A DNA stretch of 64,000 bases, taken from positions 62,001 to 126,000 of the forward strand of contig NZ_JAHLDU010000012.1 in assembly GCF_018861905.1 (NCBI RefSeq). Reading direction: 5' to 3'. The stretch's first letter is position 1. The number at the start of each line of letters is the position of its first letter. The DNA comes from Clostridium sp. DSM 17811 (GTDB lineage Bacteria; Bacillota; Clostridia; Clostridiales; Clostridiaceae). The notes below the pieces were generated by a model. It did no database searches and was not told where the DNA came from. It saw only the letters and a list, made by a program, of their open reading frames with translations. This document shows positions 18,381 through 27,245 of the stretch, one piece after another. Made by a program: the position numbers and the translations under genes.

Positions 18381-20230
18381 TAAAATACCTCCAAATTAAT
18401 AATAGTAGTAAAGTCCGAACTATTAGCAACAGCTACACTATATAACATTCCAGTATTTGTAGATGTGGTTATCATAATGTCGCTTGTAAACTGCGTTATA
18501 AATGTTAATGTACCATCAAACGTCATAAATAGATTATTTGCATTGTACATATTATCTTCACTAGCATCGAAGTTACTTTCTTCCGCTACTTTAGTTAACG
18601 CTATTTTCACACTTGTTATAACTGTCCCAGGTTGAGCTGGTTGCATTAATTGTTGTATTATAGGTACATTTATAGGTGCTTTTATATTTGTTGTAACAAT
18701 TTGATTAATATTTTTACCGCTTTTGCAATCTACCCAAACCACTGGTTGAGTAATCTCTAAGTGTGGTGGTGACGAACTTAGTCCACCCTGCAAATTCCTA
18801 CCATCAATCATAACTTGAAGATTAAATATAGGTATTGTAAATGTCCCTATATCAACATTTAATATTACACTAAGATAATGAGCTCCTGCTCCTACTTGTG
18901 GAATACCCATTGGTATACCAATTATATTGTCACCCACTTGCAATTTTTGCTTAGGAGTAAATGGTATAACTTTATTGTCTAATAGAATCTGGATTGTTAA
19001 AATACAAACTACACTTGCCACCCCATACATAGAAATAAGGCAAGTAAGGTTTGTATTATCTACCGCAGTAATACCCAAATAAACAGGATTTTGTCCTATT
19101 GTTCCTATAGTTAAAGCAGCACCATTAGCATAATACATCATTGAAGTTGATACTTTCGCTATTTGATTTCCTAGATCATCTTTAACAGTTTTTAATGCTG
19201 CGTTTATTACAGCTGAATCATCTCTTGACTTCTTTGGTTGCCCTAACTGAACCTTTGTGTTCTTGCCAGTAAGTTTATCACTGGTAACTCTAATTACTGG
19301 AACTTTAACATTTAAGTTTAATTCACTATGTTTTAGTGTTACAGTGTCGCCAACTTTAACAGTTTCAAGCTGTTTATAATTTTGATATTCCACTGTTCTT
19401 GAAAGTTCTGCGAAATCAACTTCTATAGTTGTTCTTTCAATACCTATAGTGTCTGCAGCCTGTTGGGCTACACTTCTTAATGTAGGTTCATCAGCTACAT
19501 TGAATTCAACTTTCTTTATTATTTGAAATGAAGGGTAGTCAACCCCATTCCAATCAGCAATGGTAATATATTTTTCTGTTAGGGTTACTCCACCACTTCC
19601 CACAGGAAACATCTTTGTTGCAATCTCAGTAGAATCATTTATTACTTTTATACCTTGAATATTTTTACCATATTTGATAAGTACACCTGAATCAATTCCC
19701 GATGAGATAAGTATTTTAATATCAAAGTTATCTCTTTTTAAATATCCATATTTCCATGTTTCTATAATTTTAAACATTGCCTCAGCAGGATTAATTTGAA
19801 TAAAGTCAACACTTCCTGCAATAACAATGTCACTATCCAAAGTATAGACAGAAGCAAACTGTCTGCCTTCAAGAGCCTTTATCATTGCTGATTTTATGCT
19901 TGTGCTTGTTAATGAAATGTTTTCTATAAAATCAAAGGCCAGATCATAGAATATATGACTGGCCCACACATAAATTATTTTATTACTTTTATGCTCCTTT
20001 TCAAATTTGTAAATTCTAAAAAGCTGTCCATCAACTTTAATAATATTATATTTAGTAAAGTACTGTGCTTTCTTTGAAGTTGTAGGATAATGAAGTTCAA
20101 GTGAATAATCTCCGTTTTGCTCTTCATTAACTTCACATTTAATGCACTCATTTAAAACTGCAAGTCCATTACTTTCAAAGTTTCCTTTGGTAGTTTTTTT
20201 ATCATAAATAATTATGTTTATTATAACCAC
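18380..20230 (-). CDS. Phage tail tip protein (prophage tail endopeptidase-like, Tal)
   Basis: 616 residues. The first about 340 residues match the pattern of siphophage tail-associated lysin/baseplate hub proteins (SLELHYPTT, AEAMFKIIETWKYGYLKRDN, VKVGDTVTLKH, GKNTKVQLGQ). The C-terminal part is a fibre-like extension. A GTG at 20230 overlaps the stop of the Dit gene; no better start exists in frame, and its ribosome site is weak, suggesting translational coupling. Confidence 0.75.
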   Translation of the reverse strand: MVIINIIIYDKKTTKGNFESNGLAVLNECIKCEVNEEQNGDYSLELHYPTTSKKAQYFTKYNIIKVDGQLFRIYKFEKEHKSNKIIYVWASHIFYDLAFDFIENISLTSTSIKSAMIKALEGRQFASVYTLDSDIVIAGSVDFIQINPAEAMFKIIETWKYGYLKRDNFDIKILISSGIDSGVLIKYGKNIQGIKVINDSTEIATKMFPVGSGGVTLTEKYITIADWNGVDYPSFQIIKKVEFNVADEPTLRSVAQQAADTIGIERTTIEVDFAELSRTVEYQNYKQLETVKVGDTVTLKHSELNLNVKVPVIRVTSDKLTGKNTKVQLGQPKKSRDDSAVINAALKTVKDDLGNQIAKVSTSMMYYANGAALTIGTIGQNPVYLGITAVDNTNLTCLISMYGVASVVCILTIQILLDNKVIPFTPKQKLQVGDNIIGIPMGIPQVGAGAHYLSVILNVDIGTFTIPIFNLQVMIDGRNLQGGLSSSPPHLEITQPVVWVDCKSGKNINQIVTTNIKAPINVPIIQQLMQPAQPGTVITSVKIALTKVAEESNFDASEDNMYNANNLFMTFDGTLTFITQFTSDIMITTSTNTGMLYSVAVANSSDFTTIINLEVF

Positions 20231-20925
20231 CGCCAGTTCGGAATTATCTCAACCTTCACTACATTTCCAATCCACGAAACCGCATTAGCGCCTATATTAA
20301 TTACTGGAAAATCACCTGACATTTTATTATTCATATTAGAACCATCTACTGCATAACAATCTTGAATTGTACTATCTATAATTATGCTACTTGAGATGCC
20401 TGTTAATTTGTTTACTTGACTTCCTATTGCTAAAGTTGCATCACCAGTTCCATAAACCTTAATAATTGGTTCACTATATACTGTCCCTATATTTGTTATT
20501 GAACCTGAAGTATTTAAAGTTATAGCTGAATTACTTACTGCGAATTTAAATGGACGACAGTTAAAAATAATAATAAACTTAGAAAAAATTTTGTAAGCCT
20601 GAACAAAGTTAATAGCATTTACTACCTGAGCTATATATTTTTTATTGGGCTGAAAGTCAAAAACAAGATCGCTCTCTCCGGCACCTATGAGCCATCCCTT
20701 AATTAAGTCGACTTTATCTGCCAAACTTGTATTGTCTTTTAAAGAACATTCAACAGTTATTGTAATATCTTCATAGGTGTTTTCATCAAAACGTAACGCT
20801 GAGTTTCTTCCAGGTACTTCTAATGTAGTTACGCGTCGTAATGGCGAAGGAATAGATGCTCTTTGAGATATTACAATTTCATAATCAGTGTAGCTGTTTT
20901 TACCACCAAAGGTGAAACTTAACAT
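20221..20925 (-). CDS. Distal tail protein (Dit, siphovirus tail component)
   Basis: 234 residues from the ATG at 20925 with AAAGGAGG eight bases upstream; the frame is open 23 codons further without a site. The N-terminal part (FTFGGKNSYTDYEIVI...RRVTTLEVPGRNSALRFDENTYED) is typical of Sipho_tail/Dit proteins, which form the hexameric hub between tail tube and tip. It lies between tape measure and tail tip genes as expected. Confidence 0.82.
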   Translation of the reverse strand: MLSFTFGGKNSYTDYEIVISQRASIPSPLRRVTTLEVPGRNSALRFDENTYEDITITVECSLKDNTSLADKVDLIKGWLIGAGESDLVFDFQPNKKYIAQVVNAINFVQAYKIFSKFIIIFNCRPFKFAVSNSAITLNTSGSITNIGTVYSEPIIKVYGTGDATLAIGSQVNKLTGISSSIIIDSTIQDCYAVDGSNMNNKMSGDFPVINIGANAVSWIGNVVKVEIIPNWRWL

Positions 20926-20926
20926 T

Positions 20927-23566
20927 CTAAGCACCTCCTTTGGCGAGTGACACTCTTTGACTGTAGAACCCAAGTTCATATGCCAATTGTTCAATGTCCT
21001 TATCAGTATTATTATAAAAATTTTGTATATGAAGTGTAAATCCTCCTGAGCTCTTTGTTTTAGTATTTGATTTTTCTATTGCTCTAGCCATCAGTTCATC
21101 TAATTTATCTATAGGGAGGACAGCCTCAGTGCCTGCCTCACCGACACCAATGACACTAGGACTATTAAAAATACCACCCTTTGCATACCAATTAACACCT
21201 AATTGTGGAACTTTCGGTGGAGACAAACTAAATTCTCCTTGTAGACTAAAGTGTGGTAGTTTTATATGAGGAAGAGTAATATTAAGTCCACTAAAAAAAC
21301 TTTTTATTTTACTTATCTCATCCCTCACAAAATTCACTGCTGCTGTAATTGGTGACATAATTGCAGATTTTATATTATTCCATACAGTTGTAGTAACTCC
21401 TAAAATGCTATTCCATACGTTAGATACAGTATTTTTAATGCCATTAACTGTACTGGTAAATAAACTGGTTACCCCACCCCACATAGTAGAAAAGAATTCT
21501 GATAAAGAGTTCCAAACAGCTGTGGTAGTATTTTTCATCCCGTCCCATACCGTACTTAAAACAACTTCTATAGCTTTCCAGACAGTAGTTGTTGTAGCCT
21601 TTATTGTATTCCACGCCGTAGTTAAAGCTCCAACTATTGAATTTAATATTGGAGTAATAAAATTAACTATTGAATTCCATACTGTACTTATTACAGAATA
21701 TACTGCATTAAATACTGTGTTTGTAATAGCCTTTATATTATTCCAAGAACCCGTAACGAAATTAACTATCCCTTGAATTATAGGATTTAGAAATGCTACA
21801 ATTCCATTCCAAATGGCACTTATAACTCCAGATATTACATTCCAAACGGTTGTTGTTACAAGCTGAATAAGCTGCCATGCTACACTAATTACAGCAGTAA
21901 CTATATTTATATAAGTTTGAACAACCGATGAAATTATGGTCCAAGCACTAATAAAAATAGTCTTTATTACCTCCCATAAGAAAACAAATCCTATTTTAAC
22001 ACCTTCCCATATAGTTTTTATAACACTGGCTATACCCTCAACTATTGGTAGAACTGTAGATCTAATTGTCTGCCAGGTTGATACTATTGCATTCTTAATT
22101 GTATCTACTGAACCAGCTATGCTTACACTTAAAACCTGCCATATTTGGCTTACTGAATTCTTTATTGTGTCCCAGTTTTTATAAAGAAGTACTCCAATAG
22201 CAATTAGCCCTGCTATTATAGCAATTGCAATACCAACTGGTCCTGTAAGAAAAGTAAATGCTGTGCCTAAAACTCCAGCCATTCCACCAGCCGTAGCCAT
22301 AAATCCTGAAACAGCACTAATTATTGTAGATAAGGTGCCTATAATAGTAATTACTTTTCCTACTATTAAAATTATAGGTCCAATTGCAGCCACAATTAAC
22401 CCTATCTTTATTACGCTTTCCTGTTGTTCCTTTGACAGTCCTTGAAACTTATCCATTAATGGTTTTATAACTGCAATAACCTTCTCAAGTATAGGTATTA
22501 ATATCTGTCCAAGTTGAATTCCAATTTGCTCTGCCTGTTCTTTCATAATACGTAATTTATTCGTTGGGCTGTCCAATGTCCTTCCAAGATCACCTTGAGC
22601 CTTGCTAGTTGCTTGCATAATTGCTCCATATCTTGCTTGAACTTTTTGAGCTTCTGTAAGCTGTGCACCTTGCTTTGCAATACCATTTGAATAAGCATAT
22701 GTCTTAATTGTAGTATCATTAACTAGTATTCCTAATGCTTTCAAAGGTTCTGCCTCTCCTGAAATACCTGACTTTAACTTTTCAAAAGCCTCCTCTGGTT
22801 TAAGGTTGTAAAAGGATGCCATGTCGTAGGAAAGCTGAGTTAATCCCTCTGACATTTTAAGTGATTCTTGCCCTGTAAGTCCCATAGATGTAAGCATTGA
22901 ATTGTAAGTGGCTACATTTTTTCTTACATTGTAAGCATTTAAGCCAAGAGCCTTCGAGGTATCCTCTGACCATTTCCTAGCGTCACCAGCCATTGCTCCC
23001 ATAGCAACTTCAAATAAATTCTCTGATTCCACTGCATCCATGGCCATTTTAGTTGCAGCAGTACCAATGCCTAAGAGTGGTAATGTGACAGTAGCAGATA
23101 GTTTAGTTCCAACTGAAGACACTTTCTCGCCTACAGCCTTCATCTTTTCTCCTGCTTTATCCATACTTTGAGACAGTTTATACCAAGCTGAGCTTTTAGT
23201 ATCTAATTCCTCAGTTGTTTGCTTAAGCTCATTTTGCATTTTATTAAGATCTGCTATAGCATAATTTAATTTAATATTTAAATTTTCGGTAGCTTTAGCA
23301 TCTGCACCTTTCTTCTCAACACTTTCCTCAAAACATTTATTGAGAGCTGCAACTTTATCCTTTTGTATTTCTATCTGTTTGCTTAAGGTATCTGTCTTAA
23401 GCTTTAATGCCTCAGTGGACTTACCAAAGTCACCAAGCTTCGAGCTGGCCGCAGCAAACTCACTTTGAACAAGCTTTAGTCCTCTTTGTATTTTTGCCAC
23501 ACCATCTTGAAACCCCTTGTCATCAAGTCCTATTCTTGCTACAACTGTATTATTATCTGCTGCCAT
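20927..23566 (-). CDS. Tail tape measure protein (879 aa)
   Basis: N-terminal coiled coil (DDKGFQDGVAKIQRGLKLVQ...), PhageMin_Tail region with SMGLTGQESLKMSEGLTQL and EAFEKLKSGISGEAEPLKALGI, hydrophobic segments (about 385-465), then about 12 degenerate repeats with a conserved VWN/IW every 30-40 residues. It sets tail length and is ejected during infection. GGAGG precedes the ATG. Confidence 0.92.
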   Translation of the reverse strand: MAADNNTVVARIGLDDKGFQDGVAKIQRGLKLVQSEFAAASSKLGDFGKSTEALKLKTDTLSKQIEIQKDKVAALNKCFEESVEKKGADAKATENLNIKLNYAIADLNKMQNELKQTTEELDTKSSAWYKLSQSMDKAGEKMKAVGEKVSSVGTKLSATVTLPLLGIGTAATKMAMDAVESENLFEVAMGAMAGDARKWSEDTSKALGLNAYNVRKNVATYNSMLTSMGLTGQESLKMSEGLTQLSYDMASFYNLKPEEAFEKLKSGISGEAEPLKALGILVNDTTIKTYAYSNGIAKQGAQLTEAQKVQARYGAIMQATSKAQGDLGRTLDSPTNKLRIMKEQAEQIGIQLGQILIPILEKVIAVIKPLMDKFQGLSKEQQESVIKIGLIVAAIGPIILIVGKVITIIGTLSTIISAVSGFMATAGGMAGVLGTAFTFLTGPVGIAIAIIAGLIAIGVLLYKNWDTIKNSVSQIWQVLSVSIAGSVDTIKNAIVSTWQTIRSTVLPIVEGIASVIKTIWEGVKIGFVFLWEVIKTIFISAWTIISSVVQTYINIVTAVISVAWQLIQLVTTTVWNVISGVISAIWNGIVAFLNPIIQGIVNFVTGSWNNIKAITNTVFNAVYSVISTVWNSIVNFITPILNSIVGALTTAWNTIKATTTTVWKAIEVVLSTVWDGMKNTTTAVWNSLSEFFSTMWGGVTSLFTSTVNGIKNTVSNVWNSILGVTTTVWNNIKSAIMSPITAAVNFVRDEISKIKSFFSGLNITLPHIKLPHFSLQGEFSLSPPKVPQLGVNWYAKGGIFNSPSVIGVGEAGTEAVLPIDKLDELMARAIEKSNTKTKSSGGFTLHIQNFYNNTDKDIEQLAYELGFYSQRVSLAKGGA

Positions 23567-23578
23567 TCCATCACCTCC

Positions 23579-23782
23579 TTAGAAATTGATATTATCTATG
23601 GTATCAAATTCTTCTTTATCATCTATTCCATTGACCGCTTTATAAATTTTGAAAAGAGCTTGTAGCTTCTTTGGAGTGCTCTTCCAAAACTGCACCTCAG
23701 ACATTCTTAAAATATTTGTTCCTAAATAGAAAAGCCACTCCCAATCCCATTCGCGAGATTCGGTGTGGCTTTCTATTCCCCC
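23579..23782 (-). CDS. Tail assembly chaperone, frameshift extension (gpGT-like T part)
   Basis: No own start codon with a site. In the -1 frame relative to the upstream chaperone, the open stretch reads ESHTESREWDWEWLFYLGT...RMSEVQFWKSTPKKLQALFK and ends at 23579. The RMSEVQFWKSTPKK stretch is characteristic of the second product of tail chaperone genes made by ribosomal frameshifting. A run of five G residues (23778-23782, minus strand) lies just before the zero-frame TAG and permits a -1 slip. The fusion would be about 175 residues. Confidence 0.7.
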   Translation of the reverse strand, partial: GGIESHTESREWDWEWLFYLGTNILRMSEVQFWKSTPKKLQALFKIYKAVNGIDDKEEFDTIDNINF

Positions 23783-24105
23783 ATATTTTCTTCTGTTGCC
23801 TCTGGCATAGCTACACTTAGTGCTTCATTAATCGCTGTTCCTAATCTTTCCATATCATTTAAAGTAAGCATTCTACCTACTTTCTTAAGAGTTATATTTT
23901 CATCCTCTGCTTTTAATGCTGAATAAATAAGTGCTCTAATTGCTTTAATTTTTCTGTTTTGTAAATCCTCAAAGGCCTCATTAATATCACCATAAATCTC
24001 TTCAAGTTCACAGAAGGTGTTCATATCAAATTTAAGTTCATACTCTTTATCCTTAAGTTTAAACTTTATTCCTTTATTTTTAAGTTCTGATGCTTTCAAA
24101 TTCAT
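23773..24105 (-). CDS. Tail assembly chaperone (gpG-like)
   Basis: 110 residues (KFKLKDKEYELKFDMNTFCELEEIYGDINEAFEDL), the standard first tail chaperone that coats the tape measure protein during tail polymerisation. Located between major tail protein and tape measure, apart from the inserted 318-aa gene. AAGGAAGG precedes the ATG. Its 3' end carries the frameshift site described for 23579-23782. Confidence 0.82.
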   Translation of the reverse strand: MNLKASELKNKGIKFKLKDKEYELKFDMNTFCELEEIYGDINEAFEDLQNRKIKAIRALIYSALKAEDENITLKKVGRMLTLNDMERLGTAINEALSVAMPEATEENMGE

Positions 24106-24127
24106 CGCTTCCTTCCTTTTTTAGATA

Positions 24128-24150
24128 TAAAAAATAGGGGAATTCCCCCC
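24128..24150 (-). terminator. Intrinsic terminator after the inserted 318-aa gene
   Basis: Minus strand GGGGAATTCCCC followed by TATTTTTTATA. It lies between the 318-aa cargo gene and the tail chaperone, inside the late operon. Confidence 0.7.
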
Positions 24151-24183
24151 CACCCTTTCATACACTCCCAGCTTATAAATTAT

Positions 24184-25140
24184 TTATCTTTCTGAAGATA
24201 ATTTGGTAACACTATATCTCATTTTTAATTTAAAATTCTTATTTAACAAATCAATAAATATTTTTTTATAATACTGCGATATAATATATTTAAATATACG
24301 TGGAACAGTATTCCATTTAATATACTTATATTCTTTATAATCGCCTATCATTTCAAAGTATGGAAAACCCTTAAACATAAGTTTATAATCTTTACTAAAT
24401 AATTTTCCACAATAATTATCATTATCTTGCCTAATCTCATTGTGATAATTTACCAATAAGCTTTCTAAATATTTTTCACTACAAAGTACATTTGAAAATT
24501 GTTTGAAAAATTTATCCTTTGTACCCCATAAGTCTATCCCATTTAAAAACTTTTCAATACAATCAGAATACTCTTCTTGAATATTAGCCTTTATCTCTTC
24601 TAATAGTTCATTACTTATTTGTTTTTTTTGTATTCTATTAAAGATTAAATTGTCTAGTGAAGCAAAGTTTAAAAGCTCACTTCCAGTTAATCTCTTATTG
24701 CTTAATTTCCATTTTATATTTATGACATTTTCGATTGTATAAATACCTAAATTATTCCATGAATATTCATAATTATCCAAAGAATAATAAATATCACTTA
24801 ACCACTCTTGCGTATATCCTTTAATTGAGGCATGCTCTCCATATTCACTCATAATAGCTTTTAAATATTCAACAATACTTTCTGTAGAAAGTCTTTCTTC
24901 AATATAGTCTGCTATTAGGTGATATTCTAAAGCAAAAACATAAGGGACTATATTAGGATTTTTAATATAATTCCTATTTAAGAAATTCTTTTTAAATAAA
25001 TTAAAAAAATCAATTTGCTCTGAGTTAGAAATATTCGTAGGTATACTTATTTTTATAAGTGATTTATCTTCTTTTTTATCTCTTGGTACTATTGGATAAT
25101 ATCCATTCCATTCTGGCACTCTCAATTCCAAAAATTCCAT
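24184..25140 (-). CDS. Unknown protein inserted in the tail operon (318 aa)
   Basis: Helical, Tyr/Asn/Lys-rich protein with no signal peptide or transmembrane segment and no family I recognise. AAGGAGG precedes the ATG. It is not a tail component by position or composition. The flanking genes (major tail protein, tail chaperone) are normally adjacent, so this gene is an insertion. Its own candidate promoter and palindrome (25185-25221) and terminator (24128-24150) support an autonomous cassette expressed in the lysogen. Possible roles: superinfection exclusion, anti-phage defence or host fitness; none can be shown from sequence. Confidence 0.7.
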   Translation of the reverse strand: MEFLELRVPEWNGYYPIVPRDKKEDKSLIKISIPTNISNSEQIDFFNLFKKNFLNRNYIKNPNIVPYVFALEYHLIADYIEERLSTESIVEYLKAIMSEYGEHASIKGYTQEWLSDIYYSLDNYEYSWNNLGIYTIENVINIKWKLSNKRLTGSELLNFASLDNLIFNRIQKKQISNELLEEIKANIQEEYSDCIEKFLNGIDLWGTKDKFFKQFSNVLCSEKYLESLLVNYHNEIRQDNDNYCGKLFSKDYKLMFKGFPYFEMIGDYKEYKYIKWNTVPRIFKYIISQYYKKIFIDLLNKNFKLKMRYSVTKLSSER

Positions 25141-25184
25141 TATTCGCCTCCTTGTATAGTGAATTGTAAGATAATAAATTAAAA

Positions 25185-25221
25185 CTTAATATATTATATT
25201 AACATATTAAGTTACCCATAA
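25185..25221 (-). promoter_or_regulatory. Candidate promoter with overlapping palindrome for the 318-aa gene
   Basis: Minus strand TTATGG, 17-base spacer, TATAAT (25193-25198). The -10 box sits inside an inverted repeat (CTTAATAT...ATATTAAG, 25185-25211) that could be an operator. The -35 box is weak. Confidence 0.45.
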
Positions 25222-25311
25222 CACTAATACCATGATAAAATAAATTTTAGAACTTCTGTAAAAATTGCAAATAAAACGGTTGTTTAAATTCTAAAAAGCA
25301 AATGAATGTAC

Positions 25312-25884
25312 CTATTGTGATAATACAGCTTCATTTAGTACTGAACTAAACCACCCACTAATAATAGTAGCATCCACAGATATACTGTCTTCATCAGCTA
25401 TAAATCTATAATTGCCATCAAAATCTCTTGGGTAGAATTTCCCCTTAAGCTTTGCACTTTGTGCTTTTGGCTTTTCTGATTCAGTATCATATTCATCTGA
25501 TACAAGTTCAAATTTACCTTTTAAGAGCCACACAAATCTATACTTCCCACTATTTTTTTTAGATTTAAATCCTAAAGCTATGGTTGGGGGTATGTCATTC
25601 TTATTCTCAATTAATACACCTTTTATTACCTTTGCTCCCTGAAGCTTTGCTCTACTCTCAAGAGATAGTTGGTTTACTTCAATTTCAACATCCACACCTT
25701 CAAATGAAGTTATGATATCTTCAATAGAATCATCGGAATAAATACTGTCTGAATTTGCCTTGGGTGATATTTTGGCACTTATTGCTCTTTCAAGCTTTAT
25801 CGGAGTTTCATAAACAGTTTCTATACTATCATCACTTGTAACTATTGCAATATGAATATCTCTGAGTCCTATTTGTCTTGCCAT
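25312..25884 (-). CDS. Major tail protein
   Basis: 190 residues with the pattern of siphophage tail tube proteins (GLRDIHIAIVTSDD, AISAKISPKANSDSIYSDD, VDVEIEVNQLS, GKYRFVWLLKGKFELVSDEYDT). It polymerises into the tail tube. Located after the tail terminator gene. AGGCGAG precedes the ATG. Confidence 0.85.
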   Translation of the reverse strand: MARQIGLRDIHIAIVTSDDSIETVYETPIKLERAISAKISPKANSDSIYSDDSIEDIITSFEGVDVEIEVNQLSLESRAKLQGAKVIKGVLIENKNDIPPTIALGFKSKKNSGKYRFVWLLKGKFELVSDEYDTESEKPKAQSAKLKGKFYPRDFDGNYRFIADEDSISVDATIISGWFSSVLNEAVLSQ

Positions 25885-25893
25885 TTTCTCGCC

Positions 25894-26220
25894 TTACCTT
25901 TCTTCTAAATAATAAAACTTAAGACCTTTATGATAGATTTTTGTGTCCTCCTCATAAAGGTCTACTTCATTTATTCTTTTAAACCCCGCCGCAATTAATG
26001 GATTTTTAACCTTTCTAACTAAGTCTGTATAATCACCCTTTGACCAAACATCTACTTGGATATAATGTGCTGTTAAGCTTTCCTCATCCTCTTCATATTC
26101 CTCACCTGTTTCTAAATACTCATGAAAAGTTACATAAGTTTCTGCTTTTCCAGAATACTTTTGAAAACTCAGGGGTACATTAAGTGCCTTTAAAGAATCT
26201 ATAATAATTTCATTTATCAT
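25894..26220 (-). CDS. Tail terminator/completion protein
   Basis: 108 residues; compact alpha/beta protein with the DVWSKGDYTDLVRKVKNPLIAAGFKR stretch seen in tail terminator (Tap/DUF3168-like) proteins. It overlaps the upstream gp10-like gene by 4 bases. Assignment rests on pattern and on position just upstream of the major tail protein. Confidence 0.65.
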   Translation of the reverse strand: MINEIIIDSLKALNVPLSFQKYSGKAETYVTFHEYLETGEEYEEDEESLTAHYIQVDVWSKGDYTDLVRKVKNPLIAAGFKRINEVDLYEEDTKIYHKGLKFYYLEER

Positions 26221-26609
26221 TCTTCAAGTCCCCTTTGCAGCTCTTCCATAATAGTTTGATTTATTTTTCTTTTATTCTCAATTATAGAATTCTCAGCCCA
26301 GTGTTGAGCTGGTATTTTGCTTGTCCCCCACTCAGTAAACTTACTATAAAAAAACTCTGAATTATCCCCTTTATTAGGCCCAATTTTAACAAAGTCCAGA
26401 CCATCTTCCTTCTCTATTTCTGATACCGTTATGTTATCTGCCATGTGTTTTTTAGTTTCTGCAGATCTTGGTGCTTTCCTATCCATACTAACCTTTACAA
26501 GTAGTCCTACCTTAGATAATGCCTTCTTTTTAATGACTGCACCTTTTTCTCCAATCCTGTTAACCTTATTAATAAGTTCATCCATACCTTCAAGCTCAAT
26601 TTTAGCCAC
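26217..26609 (-). CDS. HK97 gp10-like head-tail component
   Basis: 130 residues with KKALSKVGLLVKVSMDRKAP and FVKIGPNKGDNSEFFYSKFTEWGTSKIPAQHW, typical of the HK97 gp10/tail-joining family. GTG start at 26609 after GGAGG. Overlaps both neighbours, as usual for the connector module. Confidence 0.75.
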   Translation of the reverse strand: MAKIELEGMDELINKVNRIGEKGAVIKKKALSKVGLLVKVSMDRKAPRSAETKKHMADNITVSEIEKEDGLDFVKIGPNKGDNSEFFYSKFTEWGTSKIPAQHWAENSIIENKRKINQTIMEELQRGLEE

Positions 26610-26928
26610 TGCTATCTACCTCCAATGCTTTTATTTCAAGATGCTCATTTTCATACTTCATATTATCAATGGTAGTTATATTGAACTGCTTATCTTTAAA
26701 CAAGATTCTCATTGATGTATCTAGGTCTTCAATATTCCTTATTAAAAACTTTACAGTTTTCTCTGCTTGAATTGCTGCAGCCTGATAATATTCTCTACCC
26801 GTTAAATTAGAAACTGCTGCCCATACTGTTTTATAATCCTGCCAAACGTCACTCTCAAATCCATTTTCATTTATAATCGTAGTTAATTTTTGAAGGGTTA
26901 TTCTATGCCTTAAATCTCCTATAGTCAT
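26602..26928 (-). CDS. Head-tail adaptor (SPP1 gp16-like)
   Basis: 108 residues from the ATG at 26928 (GGTGA four bases upstream). IGDLRHRITLQKL...VWAAVSNLTGREYYQAAAIQAEKTVKFLIR is the phage head closure pattern. The upstream connector stop is 4 bases before the start, indicating coupling. Confidence 0.78.
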   Translation of the reverse strand: MTIGDLRHRITLQKLTTIINENGFESDVWQDYKTVWAAVSNLTGREYYQAAAIQAEKTVKFLIRNIEDLDTSMRILFKDKQFNITTIDNMKYENEHLEIKALEVDSSG

Positions 26929-26932
26929 AACG

Positions 26933-27211
26933 TCACCAGCTTTCCCTTCGATGAGCAAATAAAAGTCTTGTCATAGTCTCAATAACTGCTTTCACCTCAA
27001 AGGTTTCACGTTGTTCATACATATTAGATACAGCATATAAAACCGCTTGTTTTATGGTTTCTGGGACAGTCGCAAGCTCTAATATGGGATATCTTAAAAT
27101 TCCTTCACATATTTCTTCTGCAGTACTTATAAAGTTTGTGATGAGTGTATCCTCCTCATCGCCATCAACTCTCAAATAGAGTTTAGTCTCTTCAAGTGAA
27201 ACAACCATACA
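26933..27211 (-). CDS. Head-tail connector protein (gp6-like)
   Basis: 92 residues from the ATG at 27211, six codons inside the open frame, because GGAGGTGAG precedes it. SLEETKLYLRVDGDEEDTLITNFISTAEEICEG is the conserved N-terminal part of small connector proteins that form the ring under the portal. Confidence 0.8.
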   Translation of the reverse strand, partial: CMVVSLEETKLYLRVDGDEEDTLITNFISTAEEICEGILRYPILELATVPETIKQAVLYAVSNMYEQRETFEVKAVIETMTRLLFAHRRESW

Positions 27212-27245
27212 CTCACCTCCATTATTCATCTTAGATTACTATCAC

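Noticed and set aside
21936-23589. Several long plus-strand frames across the tape measure gene
   Set aside because: They run antisense to a well-supported tape measure protein with low-complexity repeats and have no ribosome sites.
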